Origin: DASPJQ01 sp035299065
GTDB lineage: Bacteria > Bacteroidota > Bacteroidia > Flavobacteriales_D > UBA2798
DNA length: 64,000 nt
NCBI GenBank assembly: GCA_035299065.1
Contig: DATGXI010000074.1
Coordinates: 1-64,000 of the forward strand
Reading direction: 5' to 3'
Positions 9,335 through 17,515 of the stretch are shown in pieces. Position 1 is the stretch's first letter; every line of letters starts with the position of its first letter. The position numbers and the translations under genes were made by a program. The notes under the pieces are model-generated. The model ran no database searches, was not told where the DNA came from, and was given only the letters and a program-made list of their open reading frames with translations.

Positions 9335-9559
9335 AATCACGTATTGACATAATAACAGCAAGTTAGTGCACAAGTTCACTAAAACGGGTGCAAATTAAGA
9401 TCACCACTAGACATAATTAAACTCTGCAAACCAGCGTATTACGTCTATTTTGGAAAATATTTACCTTCTTTTTAGGGGTAGTTACCTATTTGCCTGTTTT
9501 AAGTATGTAGCAAGCCGATTTATACATGAGCAAATTATGTTAATCGCGTTTTAAGAAAT

Positions 9560-9660
9560 TAAAGACCTCCATCAAGCCCCGGAATTAAGGTTGCTACCCT
9601 CATTTGACATTCCGGGAACGAAGCGAAAAAGGCCTGGTCTCTCTGCCAGGACTTTTTCTG
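9560..9660 (+). ncRNA. Candidate structured small RNA with terminator
   Basis: This lies in a 417-bp gap without genes between mntH and a convergent lipoprotein gene. CCCGGAAT (9579-9586) pairs perfectly with ATTCCGGG (9609-9616). Inside is a small GGT/ACC hairpin. After a purine-rich spacer comes CCTGG (9633-9637) pairing with CCAGG (9646-9650), flanked by AAAAAG and CTTTTT, the shape of a rho-independent terminator. It could be the 3' end of the mntH mRNA or an independent sRNA. It does not match a class I can name. The remaining bases from 9335 to 9560 show nothing I can identify. Confidence 0.4.
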
Positions 9661-9704
9661 CTTCTCACTAAAGCCTTTTTTTAATCAATGCCCTATAAAA
9701 ACAA

Positions 9705-9729
9705 AACGCCTGTCTAACCAACAGGCGTT
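9705..9729. terminator. Strong bidirectional terminator
   Basis: AACGCCTGT (9705-9713) pairs perfectly with ACAGGCGTT (9721-9729) over a 7-base loop, followed by CCTTTTTT on the plus side and an A-rich run on the other. It serves the minus-strand lipoprotein gene that ends at 9752. Confidence 0.8.
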
Positions 9730-9751
9730 CCTTTTTTATAGCACAAAATCA

Positions 9752-10090
9752 TTACATTTTAATCTGGTCTTTACACGCCTCAAGGTCTTTTTGAAATTCA
9801 GGATCCTCAATTTTTTTATTGGCGTATTCCATTGCTTCGGGACTTTTATCGTTCCCCGTAACAATCATTTCTTCAAATTTTTTATCCTTCATTAATTTAT
9901 CCCATGCACAATCGCAATAAGGTTCAAAATTAATGTTACCAGCGCCTGGATTTGCTTTAGCTGCCGTGTTACATTCGTTCACAAACGCTTCCCTGGCTTT
10001 TTTTATTTGCTCTTCTTTATTGGGCTTACATGCAATAAAGGCTGTTGCTAAAAAACAGGGAAACATAAATCGCTGAATAAATAAATGCAT
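9752..10090 (-). CDS. Small lipoprotein with CDC motif, unknown function
   Basis: The 112-residue protein has a hydrophobic N-terminus ending in a lipobox-like FIAC (Cys21), then a charged, mostly helical domain. Three further cysteines occur, two of them in YCDCAWDKL and one near the C-terminus in LEACKDQI. The protein at 16926-17246 has a similar arrangement (lipobox, CDC, later Cys), which suggests a shared small family. No function is recognised. It is a single gene with a good terminator; its stop is 22 bp from the terminator stem. Confidence 0.7.
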   Translation of the reverse strand: MHLFIQRFMFPCFLATAFIACKPNKEEQIKKAREAFVNECNTAAKANPGAGNINFEPYCDCAWDKLMKDKKFEEMIVTGNDKSPEAMEYANKKIEDPEFQKDLEACKDQIKM

Positions 10091-10264
10091 ATTATTTTAT
10101 GAGTTGATTTTAAGTATACAATATAGGTATTTACATTCAGTTGCCTTTGACGACTTATTAAACACAGGGCAGTCATAAAAAACCTGATAACCAGCCCGTA
10201 CCGTTTATCCATTACACTTCAGCCACATAGTAATTTTCCCTACATTCGTATACAAACATTTTGC

Positions 10265-10654
10265 ATGAAGCACACATTCATCTTATTTACCTTCCTGTTT
10301 ATTTTTATAACAGGCACAAAGGCCCAAACAACTGTAACATCGGTAAAGCTAAACGGCAACATTGTAGAACTCACCGTAACTTCTGATAAAGCGTTTTATG
10401 TGGGTAACAACATCCATATTTTACATATTGGTAAAACATCTTTTAGCCACAATAAACAATCCAAAAAAAGCCTTACATTCTTAATTCCCGAGAGTGAGTT
10501 TAACGTGCTGGCTGATGGCGAAACCATGTGGATGAGTTACGGACACAAATTCAATGGACAACCATCAGACGAGTTTGTACAACAAATGGCCAAAGAAAAT
10601 CCAAATGCTGTTTGGTTCCTGAGTAAATTCAGTAAAGATCTTTTAAAAAAATAA
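10265..10654 (+). CDS. Exported protein of unknown function
   Basis: The 129-residue protein has a clear signal peptide (residues 1-20, ending TKAQ) and then a beta-rich domain (TTVTSVKLNGNIVELTVTSD). It carries no sorting tail or lipobox. It is followed 5 bp later by the T9SS hydrolase gene, so the two are probably cotranscribed and may work in the same place, the periplasm or cell surface. I recognise no family. Confidence 0.7.
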   Translation: MKHTFILFTFLFIFITGTKAQTTVTSVKLNGNIVELTVTSDKAFYVGNNIHILHIGKTSFSHNKQSKKSLTFLIPESEFNVLADGETMWMSYGHKFNGQPSDEFVQQMAKENPNAVWFLSKFSKDLLKK

Positions 10655-10659
10655 GCAAC

Positions 10660-12693
10660 ATGATGAAAAATTATTTTACCAGCCTTGTTGCTTTGACCCT
10701 GCTTTTAGCAACTAACGTTCAAGGAACTTACGCACAAACCACACCTGACCCGGGTATTCCCGGTCCTTTGGCAGTTACCAAAATGGACTATGATTTGGGT
10801 GATTTGGCATTTACCACATCCACTTCATTTCCCAGTTCACTGGAAGTGCGCGGTAATATTCATTTTCCTACAGGTTTAAGTGGTGGCCCCTACCCAGTAA
10901 TTATAAACCTGCATGGCCGTCACTCAACCTGTTTTGAAACAGCCGATCCGTCTAACACCGATTTGGCCTGGCCATGTGCACCCGGTTATGAATCCATTAC
11001 CAGTTTTGAAGGCTATGATTATTTTGCAACGTTTATGGCTTCACACGGCTATATTGTAATTTCAATTTCGGCCAATGGCATTAATGCACACGACAACAGT
11101 TCATCCGATTATGGAATGGATGCCCGCGGGGAACTTACGCAGCACCACTGTGATTTATGGAATACATGGACCACCGTTGGCGACACACTTGGATTAACTG
11201 GTTTTGGTTCCATGTTTGTGGGTAAACTCAATATGCAAAACATTGGTACAATGGGGCACTCGCGCGGTGGCGAAGGAGTGGTAAAACATGCTTTACTGAA
11301 TTATGCACAAGGCAGTCCATATCACATTACCTGTTTAATTACACTTGCTCCGGTTGACTTTCATCGTGAAATTTTGAATGGTATTCCCATGATGAATATT
11401 TCACCTTATTGCGATGGCGATGTTTCAGACTTACAGGGCGTTTATTTTTACGATGACACACGTTACAATGACACGAGTGATCATACCGCCCGTCACCAGG
11501 TTTTAATGTTGGGCACCAACCATAATTTTTACAATACGGTTTGGACCCCCGGCCTGTATCCTGCAGGTGGTTCTGATGACTGGGATGATATTTACGGATC
11601 ATCCAATAATTTTTGCGGCACTTCAGGTTCAATTAACAAACGGCTTACACCTTCACGCCAACAGGCTGCCTACACCGCCTATGCAAGTGCCTTTTACAGG
11701 TATTATATGGAGGGCGATACCTCTTTTGCCCCAATATTACATGTTGATGATCTTATTCCACCAACATCATCAACACTTGATTCAAGCGAAGTGTTTGTTT
11801 CATGGCATGCCGAAGATACCATGCGTTTGGACATTAACCGCGTTTTAATGGAAAGCTCAGAGGTTGTCAATACACTTGGTGGTACTGCCTCACAAGCAGG
11901 CTTGTTTATTTACGATGTGTGCAGCGATGATCTTTCAGCAGAAATTGATTGCAATCTTTCTTTTTCACACGACAAGGAACCCCATAGCGGAAGCGGAAGT
12001 GAATTGGGCATGCCGCAATTGGAAATTGAATGGGACAATGATACTGCCTGGTGGGAAAACATACTACCGGCAGCCAACCAGGACATATCAGGATTCAGGC
12101 ATTTTCAATTCAGGTTTGGTGTTAATTTCAGCACCTCGCTAGCCGATACTCCCGTTGATTTTGCCATTGAACTAACCGATGTACTGGACTCCACAGCAAG
12201 TTTAAACATTGCTGACTACACCAATGCAAACTATTTTCCACCGGGCTCACACTTCTTATGCATTCCCAAAGTCATGTTTAATTCGGTTAAGATTCCGTTA
12301 TCCGATTTTAGTGGTATTGACCTGGAACAAATAAAAAAAGTAACCTTCAGGTTTAACAACGGTAATGACGGAGCAATACTCATCAATGAGCTTTGCCTGA
12401 CCGGTAAGGCCGATGTTCAAAACACCACTGGCACAACACTTGAAAACATAAGCCAACTTGTTGCTGTTTATCCAAATCCTGCACAACAATCAATCAACGT
12501 AAGCCTTGGAAACATGTATGAAAACGTAAGTTCTATTGAACTACATGACATACACGGCAAACTTGTTTATGCAAAAAACAGGGACATGAACTCAACCGTT
12601 ACCCTTGATATAAACAACATGTCAAAAGGTGTTTACGTGCTTTCGGTAAAAACCAGCCATCAATTATTGAACTACAAAATTGTAAAGCAGTAG
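10660..12693 (+). CDS. T9SS-secreted alpha/beta-hydrolase
   Basis: The 677-residue protein has a signal peptide (1-25), an alpha/beta-hydrolase domain (about 60-370) and a C-terminal type A sorting domain for type IX secretion (about 598-677, opening with VYPNPAQQS and ending KGVYVLSVK...YKIVKQ). The nucleophile elbow is GHSRGGEG with Ser201; the oxyanion strand is IINLHGRHS near residue 86; a late histidine is in GTNHNFYN. Between catalytic domain and tail is a beta-sandwich-like region (about 430-590) that could bind carbohydrate. It should be exported and anchored on or released from the cell surface to cleave an ester or similar substrate. The substrate is not known. It is paired with the small exported protein 5 bp upstream. 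Confidence 0.85.
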   Translation: MMKNYFTSLVALTLLLATNVQGTYAQTTPDPGIPGPLAVTKMDYDLGDLAFTTSTSFPSSLEVRGNIHFPTGLSGGPYPVIINLHGRHSTCFETADPSNTDLAWPCAPGYESITSFEGYDYFATFMASHGYIVISISANGINAHDNSSSDYGMDARGELTQHHCDLWNTWTTVGDTLGLTGFGSMFVGKLNMQNIGTMGHSRGGEGVVKHALLNYAQGSPYHITCLITLAPVDFHREILNGIPMMNISPYCDGDVSDLQGVYFYDDTRYNDTSDHTARHQVLMLGTNHNFYNTVWTPGLYPAGGSDDWDDIYGSSNNFCGTSGSINKRLTPSRQQAAYTAYASAFYRYYMEGDTSFAPILHVDDLIPPTSSTLDSSEVFVSWHAEDTMRLDINRVLMESSEVVNTLGGTASQAGLFIYDVCSDDLSAEIDCNLSFSHDKEPHSGSGSELGMPQLEIEWDNDTAWWENILPAANQDISGFRHFQFRFGVNFSTSLADTPVDFAIELTDVLDSTASLNIADYTNANYFPPGSHFLCIPKVMFNSVKIPLSDFSGIDLEQIKKVTFRFNNGNDGAILINELCLTGKADVQNTTGTTLENISQLVAVYPNPAQQSINVSLGNMYENVSSIELHDIHGKLVYAKNRDMNSTVTLDINNMSKGVYVLSVKTSHQLLNYKIVKQ

Positions 12694-12742
12694 AAAACTA
12701 TGAAGCGATAAAAATGCTTACGTTCTTAAAGCAAAAGCTGCT

Positions 12743-13087
12743 TTACTGGTTAGTGCCAGGAATGTATGTTTTCACTTTTAGGATCTCGTCATCGTCTTCG
12801 CTATTACGCACAATGGTTACATACAAGCCTTTTTCCTTAGAAGCATAAAGTAACTCATGATATTCCTTTTTTGCATTTTTGGCAATGCGGTAAATGCGTT
12901 GTGATTTTTGAAACATCACTTTATTGTGCGATTCACCAATGGTGCCTTCAATGATGTTAACCACTACCATTTGCTCACTAACCGTTTTTGATTTGGATTC
13001 GCGTAATTTACATTGAACCAAAACAACTGAAAAAAACAAACCCAGGAGCAAACTGAATGCTACTGGGTTTCGCGTGAATTTTGTCAT
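12743..13087 (-). CDS. Small exported protein, partner of the glutaminase gene
   Basis: The 114-residue protein begins with a hydrophobic segment (about 12-26) ending VLVQC. The cysteine suggests a lipoprotein, although Gln before it is unusual in a lipobox. The rest is a small charged domain (KVMFQKSQRIYRIAKNAKKEYHELL). It starts 6 bp after the stop of the protein-glutaminase-like gene and is almost certainly cotranscribed with it. This makes it a candidate partner, chaperone or inhibitor, but that rests on position alone. I recognise no family. Confidence 0.7.
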   Translation of the reverse strand: MTKFTRNPVAFSLLLGLFFSVVLVQCKLRESKSKTVSEQMVVVNIIEGTIGESHNKVMFQKSQRIYRIAKNAKKEYHELLYASKEKGLYVTIVRNSEDDDEILKVKTYIPGTNQ

Positions 13088-13093
13088 TTTAAC

Positions 13094-14155
13094 TTATGGG
13101 CACGTTGGTGTTGAACCGTAATAAATAAGCGTTGCATCCGTGTCTATATAACCCGGGTCAGTCATAAATGAGTAACCTGAATAATCAGAAGGGGCATACA
13201 TGGCCGTTGGCTGAATGTTTATCATGCTCACATTTGGAGTTGAAGCGCATGCAGGATGTTCCTGGAAATGTAACCAAACCGATAACAATACCGGTTGGTC
13301 AAACATGGCCGGGTCAAAAACATAAGCTTTAACGCCTGCCGGTGTTTTGATGTTTACCAATGGTGCTACATGATACCACCAGTTAATGCAACAACCACCC
13401 CACTTTTGGGCCTGCACCGACAATACATCCCAGCCTGAATTTGCAAAACTGAAAATTTTGTGTGTATTGTAACCGTATTTTTTATTGATGATGTAACACA
13501 TTTTGTGCGCACGTGCATAACACCCGTCATAGGCATACTGGAATGAAATACAATGATCAATATCATAAGGCGAAGGCAGTGCACAACACTGCTGTGTAAT
13601 GTAATTAAACATAAGTTGTGCGGTAGCCATATCGGGCACAACATTCATAAGTGAACCGCTTGCGTGGGTCATTACACCCAAACGTTCTGCATTATCCAGG
13701 GCATCTTCGTCAAGGTTGGTCAGGTCAACGTTCATCGATATACCGTTTTCCTTGCTCGCTGTGCGGGGTGCTGGTGCCATAAGCTCTGTAACCGAAGGTG
13801 TGGTCACTTCAATAATGGATGAAGTATACGGATCAAACGTAACTTTTGCCTTTACATGAAGGCGCTTTAAGTTGGTAAGTTCTTCGGCCAGCAAAGCATT
13901 GCTTGTAGTAAACACCTGTGGGTTTTCAATAAATGCAATACGTGAATTGCCCAACTCATCTGTTTGAACATGGCCAACAGTCATTACACGCGTAAATCCA
14001 TTTGAATGGTTATTTACATTGGCTTGGTGACTGGTGTTTTGACGCAATTCAGGAAGGGTTTCCTGCTTACCGCAGCCGTTCAAAATAAACAACGACAGTA
14101 AAATTCCTGCGAAAGAAACTACTGAATAACGCGTTTTGGAATTGTTGTTATGCAT
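13094..14155 (-). CDS. Protein-glutaminase-like lipoprotein
   Basis: The 353-residue protein matches the Chryseobacterium protein-glutaminase family, which deamidates protein-bound glutamine to glutamate through a Cys-His-Asp triad. The three conserved blocks are present: DGCYARAHKM (Cys212), CCINWWYHVAPLV (His262) and VFDPAMF (Asp281). The start of the known mature enzyme aligns near SLMNVVPDMATAQLMF (168-183), so residues 29-167 are a probable pro-region that keeps the enzyme inactive until cleaved. The N-terminus is a lipoprotein signal with lipobox LFILNGC (Cys28), whereas the characterised enzyme is secreted free. Several extra cysteines (190, 191, 201, 220, 255, 256, 303, 352) suggest disulfides. 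A good promoter lies upstream and a small exported protein follows 6 bp downstream. The family is from memory, but agreement around the triad is strong. Confidence 0.85.
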   Translation of the reverse strand: MHNNNSKTRYSVVSFAGILLSLFILNGCGKQETLPELRQNTSHQANVNNHSNGFTRVMTVGHVQTDELGNSRIAFIENPQVFTTSNALLAEELTNLKRLHVKAKVTFDPYTSSIIEVTTPSVTELMAPAPRTASKENGISMNVDLTNLDEDALDNAERLGVMTHASGSLMNVVPDMATAQLMFNYITQQCCALPSPYDIDHCISFQYAYDGCYARAHKMCYIINKKYGYNTHKIFSFANSGWDVLSVQAQKWGGCCINWWYHVAPLVNIKTPAGVKAYVFDPAMFDQPVLLSVWLHFQEHPACASTPNVSMINIQPTAMYAPSDYSGYSFMTDPGYIDTDATLIYYGSTPTCP

Positions 14156-14197
14156 AACATTTATTTTTTATGTAGGCCGTGGTATAGCGTACCCAAC

Positions 14198-14205
14198 AAA
14201 GATAG
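14198..14205 (-). promoter_or_regulatory. Promoter of the glutaminase gene
   Basis: On the minus strand TATCTTTG matches TAnnTTTG exactly, with TTTTG (14227 to 14223) 17 bases upstream as a plausible -33 element. The leader to the ATG at 14155 would be about 40 bases. Confidence 0.6.
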
Positions 14206-14329
14206 AACTTATACCGAATTATCAAAACCTGGAACAGCACTGGTTATAAAATAAATTAGTTGGTTCATGTTTGTAATATTCCTATCTTAGGGCTGATTTA
14301 AAACCTCACACAACCTTATAAACCAAGGC

Positions 14330-15754
14330 ATGAAACACTATTTAACCTTTTTATTGGCGATTGTTTTCGCCTTAACCGCCAATGCACAACTACCCTACAC
14401 CGCCCATGGTTTAACAAAACAACAGAAATTTGTTAATGCTTTACTGGCTAAACAAAAGGGGCCTGCTAAACGCAGCATGGTTGAACGCACCATTGGCCAG
14501 CGCACCAATGACAATGTCTTGAACAGTATTGCTGATTCAATAAATGTAAATTATGTTTTAAACGGCACATCAACCTACGATTTTAACGTGATGTTATACC
14601 CGTACAATTATCCATACGCCACTTCACCCATGTTTGATAATGCCATGGGAATACATACCAGTACCTGGATAGATTATAACCGGTACAACCGTTTTACCGT
14701 AAATCCCAACACACTTGTTTATGGGTTTTATCAAACCGATAAAGCCGAATTCGATGCAAATTTTAACATGACACATGATACTGTTTTGTATGCCGACTCA
14801 GCTTCGCAACCTAACATGATATTCGTAAACACCTATAATACCAATAATGATCCCGCTTCAACCATTTCCTATACCTGGGCAATGGGCGTTGCCGATACCT
14901 TGTTCAAACAATACTACCAATACAATGGCTTGAACCAATTGATCAAGGACAGTATTTATGAATTTAACGGTGGAACATGGCACCTGGTATCCTACTCCAT
15001 TTACGCTTACGATGGATTGGGAAATTTAATTACTGCCCGAAATTTTTCCAACCAGGATGACACCACTTTTACATTGCCTTTAATTGAACAGCTGCGTTAC
15101 AACAACTCGTATGATGGTAGCAATCGTTTAGTAACGGTGCAAACCCTTTACTGGGATGGAACCTCACTGAGTCCTTATGTTTGCGATACATTTGCCTACA
15201 CCGGTGCTACCAGCTTTCACACCTCCTGGACCGAGCACCAGTATGACGCCATTAACGGCTATTGGGCCCCCATGTCCTACATGCATAAAAACCTTGGTAC
15301 AAATGGCTATCCCGATACAGTATACATTGATTACTTTGATAGTTTGGCCAACATGTGGGTACCGGGATTTCGTTGGGACATTATGTACAATGCCAATAAT
15401 AATCCCACTAAATTGAATGAATACATATACACATTCACAAGTTTCCCATCAATCCCTGATTTTGAAACATGGTATTATTACGAAACATTTAACAGCACCG
15501 TTGGTATATCCAATCTTCCTTCGAAAAGTGAACTCAATGTGTACCCAAATCCAACTAATGGAATTATTTATATTGACTACAGCATTGATTCCCCCGACAA
15601 TTTAAGGTTGTTTGATTTGACAGGAAACCTTGTGTATACGCAACTATTAACAACTGGGAACCAACACATTCAACTGAATACTGGAACGCTGGCCAACGGT
15701 ATATACTATGTCAACCTAAACGGGACATCGCAAAAAATAACCATCCAAAGGTAA
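14330..15754 (+). CDS. T9SS type A sorting-domain protein, unknown passenger
   Basis: The 474-residue protein has a signal peptide (1-19, ending TANAQ), a long beta-rich passenger (about 80-400) with repeated Tyr-rich strands such as YQYNGLNQLIKDSIYEF and YAYDGLGNLITARNF, and a type A sorting domain at the end (VYPNPTNGIIYI to ISQKITIQR-like terminus). The repeats recall YD-type strand repeats of Rhs-like or DUF4595-like exported proteins. It should cross the outer membrane by type IX secretion and stay at the surface. No enzyme motif is seen. The GldM-like gene follows 39 bp downstream on the same strand. Confidence 0.8.
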   Translation: MKHYLTFLLAIVFALTANAQLPYTAHGLTKQQKFVNALLAKQKGPAKRSMVERTIGQRTNDNVLNSIADSINVNYVLNGTSTYDFNVMLYPYNYPYATSPMFDNAMGIHTSTWIDYNRYNRFTVNPNTLVYGFYQTDKAEFDANFNMTHDTVLYADSASQPNMIFVNTYNTNNDPASTISYTWAMGVADTLFKQYYQYNGLNQLIKDSIYEFNGGTWHLVSYSIYAYDGLGNLITARNFSNQDDTTFTLPLIEQLRYNNSYDGSNRLVTVQTLYWDGTSLSPYVCDTFAYTGATSFHTSWTEHQYDAINGYWAPMSYMHKNLGTNGYPDTVYIDYFDSLANMWVPGFRWDIMYNANNNPTKLNEYIYTFTSFPSIPDFETWYYYETFNSTVGISNLPSKSELNVYPNPTNGIIYIDYSIDSPDNLRLFDLTGNLVYTQLLTTGNQHIQLNTGTLANGIYYVNLNGTSQKITIQR

Positions 15755-15793
15755 TTTACTGTTACTTTTTACCTGTTCCCGAATTTAACGAAT

Positions 15794-16432
15794 ATGAAAA
15801 AATCAATACTCCTGTTAGTTGTCCTTTTTGGATTTAAGATGACAACACATGCCGGCACAAATGATATTCATCTTCCGGCTGATTCGGCAAGAATACTGTA
15901 TACCGGTTATTCAAACATGGTTGTAATTCCTGAGGGTTCAAAGCTGATTGCCCCATCGTGTTCATTGAAAAAAAATACGGCAACAACTTACAACCTTGTG
16001 GTACCTGCAACCCTTATTGGCAAAAAAACACCTGTTGAAGTACAGCTTAAGTCGGGCAAGAAAATAAAATTCTCCATGCACGTTAAGCCACTTCCTGTTC
16101 CCACGCTGTGTTTTGGTCAACGAAGCCTGGGTGAAAAAGCCACGTTTAACAAACAAACGTTTACTCAATTATCAAAATTAAAACTGGTGTTTGGGTACGG
16201 CAATACTGCCGACATACGTGTAAATTTCACGCTCAGTTCGTATAAACTTGTTATTAAATCAGGAGGCAAAGAGCACTATTCACAAACTGTAACAACTGGT
16301 ACAATACCTGCTGATGCTGCTAAATTGTTTTCAGAATTAAGTTCCTACACAATCAGCTTTAGCGAAATAAAGGCCAGTGGTTCGGGAGTTGATTTAAGGG
16401 GACGTCCCGTTGTGGTAACCGTTACCAATTAA
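15794..16432 (+). CDS. Stand-alone GldM C-terminal-domain-like protein
   Basis: The 212-residue protein has a signal peptide (1-20, ending THAG) and then resembles the last two domains of the gliding and T9SS motor protein GldM: ILYTGYSN at the first domain, KFSMHVKPLPVP at the domain junction, and the closing ISFSEIKASGSGVDLRGRPVVVTV. GldM itself is over 500 residues, with an N-terminal membrane helix that contacts GldL. That part is absent here, and a cleavable signal replaces it, so this protein would be free in the periplasm. It may contact the T9SS outer-membrane ring or compete with GldM; this is inference. It follows a T9SS cargo gene and its stop overlaps that of the convergent tail-only gene by 3 bases. 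Confidence 0.75.
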   Translation: MKKSILLLVVLFGFKMTTHAGTNDIHLPADSARILYTGYSNMVVIPEGSKLIAPSCSLKKNTATTYNLVVPATLIGKKTPVEVQLKSGKKIKFSMHVKPLPVPTLCFGQRSLGEKATFNKQTFTQLSKLKLVFGYGNTADIRVNFTLSSYKLVIKSGGKEHYSQTVTTGTIPADAAKLFSELSSYTISFSEIKASGSGVDLRGRPVVVTVTN

Positions 16433-16746
16433 CGTATGCTCAGTGTGCGTTCAGTCCTGAACGAAGTGCCATTTATCAATAATTTATACGTAGCTGCAGG
16501 CAGGTTTTTTAAAGACACCTCGTTTACACCTTTCACTATTTTACCTGAATAAACAGTAAGCCCATTTTCATTTACCACCTGCACCGTACAATCGGTTACA
16601 GCCTTAATGATTAGCGCATTGCGTGGAGCTGTTGGCTCAATAAATACATGGTTGGATTTAACAGGGTTTGTTGTTTCAGCTGCTTTTGTAAAGGTAGTTG
16701 CAAAACATAATCCAAGCAAGGCAACCAGTGTTTTTGACGATAACAT
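16429..16746 (-). CDS. Small exported protein resembling a bare T9SS sorting tail
   Basis: Starting at the ATG at 16746 the protein is 105 residues: a signal peptide (to about TKAAE), a short linker and a beta-sandwich of about 75 residues (ALIIKAVTDCTVQVVNENGLTVYSGKIVKGVNEVSLKNLPAATYKLLI) that looks like the type A sorting fold without any passenger domain. An upstream in-frame start at 16815 would add 23 residues without signal character and is less likely. The stop overlaps the stop of the convergent GldM-like gene (16430-16432). It could be a decoy, a surface adaptor or a remnant of a larger cargo. Confidence 0.65.
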   Translation of the reverse strand: MLSSKTLVALLGLCFATTFTKAAETTNPVKSNHVFIEPTAPRNALIIKAVTDCTVQVVNENGLTVYSGKIVKGVNEVSLKNLPAATYKLLINGTSFRTERTLSIR

Positions 16747-16866
16747 AGTGTAGTTTTTTAAATTTGAAGGTGTGACGGGGTGCCCTGGCAGATTGTTACA
16801 GGCCTGTAAAAACATTTCCTGTTAACGAACGTTAATTTGACTTGAAGGGTTGATCGACCAAAAAAA

Positions 16867-16890
16867 AGCCCTGTTCTGTTCAACAGGGCT
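16867..16890. terminator. Terminator hairpin
   Basis: AGCCCTGTT (16867-16875) pairs perfectly with AACAGGGCT (16882-16890) across a 6-base loop. An A-run at 16859-16867 becomes the U-run on the minus strand, so it ends the lipoprotein gene stopping at 16926. Confidence 0.75.
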
Positions 16891-16925
16891 CATTTAATTC
16901 TTTTGCTGTTGTACTTATTTTATTA

Positions 16926-17246
16926 TTACCTACCGGCTGCATGCTGGCACTCTACAAAAGCATCGTAAAATTTGGTTCTTCCCTCCCGGTCTCCTTTGTT
17001 TTTATATCCCTGAAATTTTACAGCGTACATTTCATCGCACTCCTTAGCATCACCTCCTTGTTTTTCCGTATAGCAATCGCAAATAGCTTTGGCTTCCGCT
17101 TCGGGGCCTGTTGCAGCAACAGCATCCCCTTCACTTTCACTTTTACCTTCACTTTTACCTTCACTTTTATCGCCACCACATGAAAGCATACAAACCGGGA
17201 AGGCCAGTATGAGCATTATTTTTTTTGATAAACTTGTTTTTCTCAT
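16926..17246 (-). CDS. Small Cys-containing lipoprotein with low-complexity linker
   Basis: From the ATG at 17246 the protein is 106 residues. It has a hydrophobic signal with lipobox MLSC (about Cys23), a KSEGKSEGKSESEG linker encoded by 12-bp tandem repeats, and a C-terminal domain with ICDCYTEK, a central Cys and a last Cys in VECQHAAG. The cysteine layout resembles the lipoprotein at 9752-10090. A start 27 bases upstream (17273) is possible, but it lies inside the -7 box region, so the later ATG is preferred. No function is recognised; the likely location is the outer membrane, facing the periplasm. Confidence 0.7.
   Translation of the reverse strand: MRKTSLSKKIMLILAFPVCMLSCGGDKSEGKSEGKSESEGDAVAATGPEAEAKAICDCYTEKQGGDAKECDEMYAVKFQGYKNKGDREGRTKFYDAFVECQHAAGR
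17128..17170. repeat. 12-bp coding tandem repeats
   Basis: The unit ACCTTCACTTTT is present twice exactly (17145-17156, 17157-17168), with degenerate copies on both sides. It encodes the Ser-Glu-Gly-Lys linker behind the lipid anchor. Each unit is 4 codons, so slippage would change the linker length without a frameshift. Confidence 0.7.
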
Positions 17247-17270
17247 AACATAAATGTTTAATAGTTTGAA

Positions 17271-17278
17271 CAAAATTA
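17271..17278 (-). promoter_or_regulatory. -7 promoter box for the small lipoprotein
   Basis: The minus strand reads TAATTTTG, an exact TAnnTTTG match, 24 bases before the ATG at 17246. Confidence 0.5.
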
Positions 17279-17432
17279 TTCATACGAAAAAATCATTTTA
17301 ACTCGTCCTTTCAATGGCTGCAAAACACCCTCGTATGGCATAACCGGGGACGTTAACGGCAAAATAGGATATGTAAAAAATTCTGATTCCTGAGGCGTTG
17401 CTGCTCTTGGTGTTAACTACCGGACAACAGAT

Positions 17433-17488
17433 TTTTTGTCATATACAGGCGGTTTTTGTCATAAACAACCGATTTTGCACGATATTTG
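17433..17488 (+). promoter_or_regulatory. Probable ssrA promoter region with direct repeats
   Basis: Two TTTTTGTC blocks occur 20 bp apart (17433-17440 and 17453-17460), each followed by ATAnAC and a G/C pair. GATATTTG (17481-17488) matches the -7 box with one mismatch, 22 bp after the second TTTTTG. The mature tmRNA begins 28 bases further on, leaving a short precursor leader. Confidence 0.4.
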
Positions 17489-17515
17489 TCGCTGAATAAA
17501 CAGTTCTTTTTTTAT

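Noticed and set aside
9560..9660. SRP RNA or SAM riboswitch
   Set aside because: The SRP GGAA tetraloop context and riboswitch cores are absent, and no plus-strand gene follows closely.
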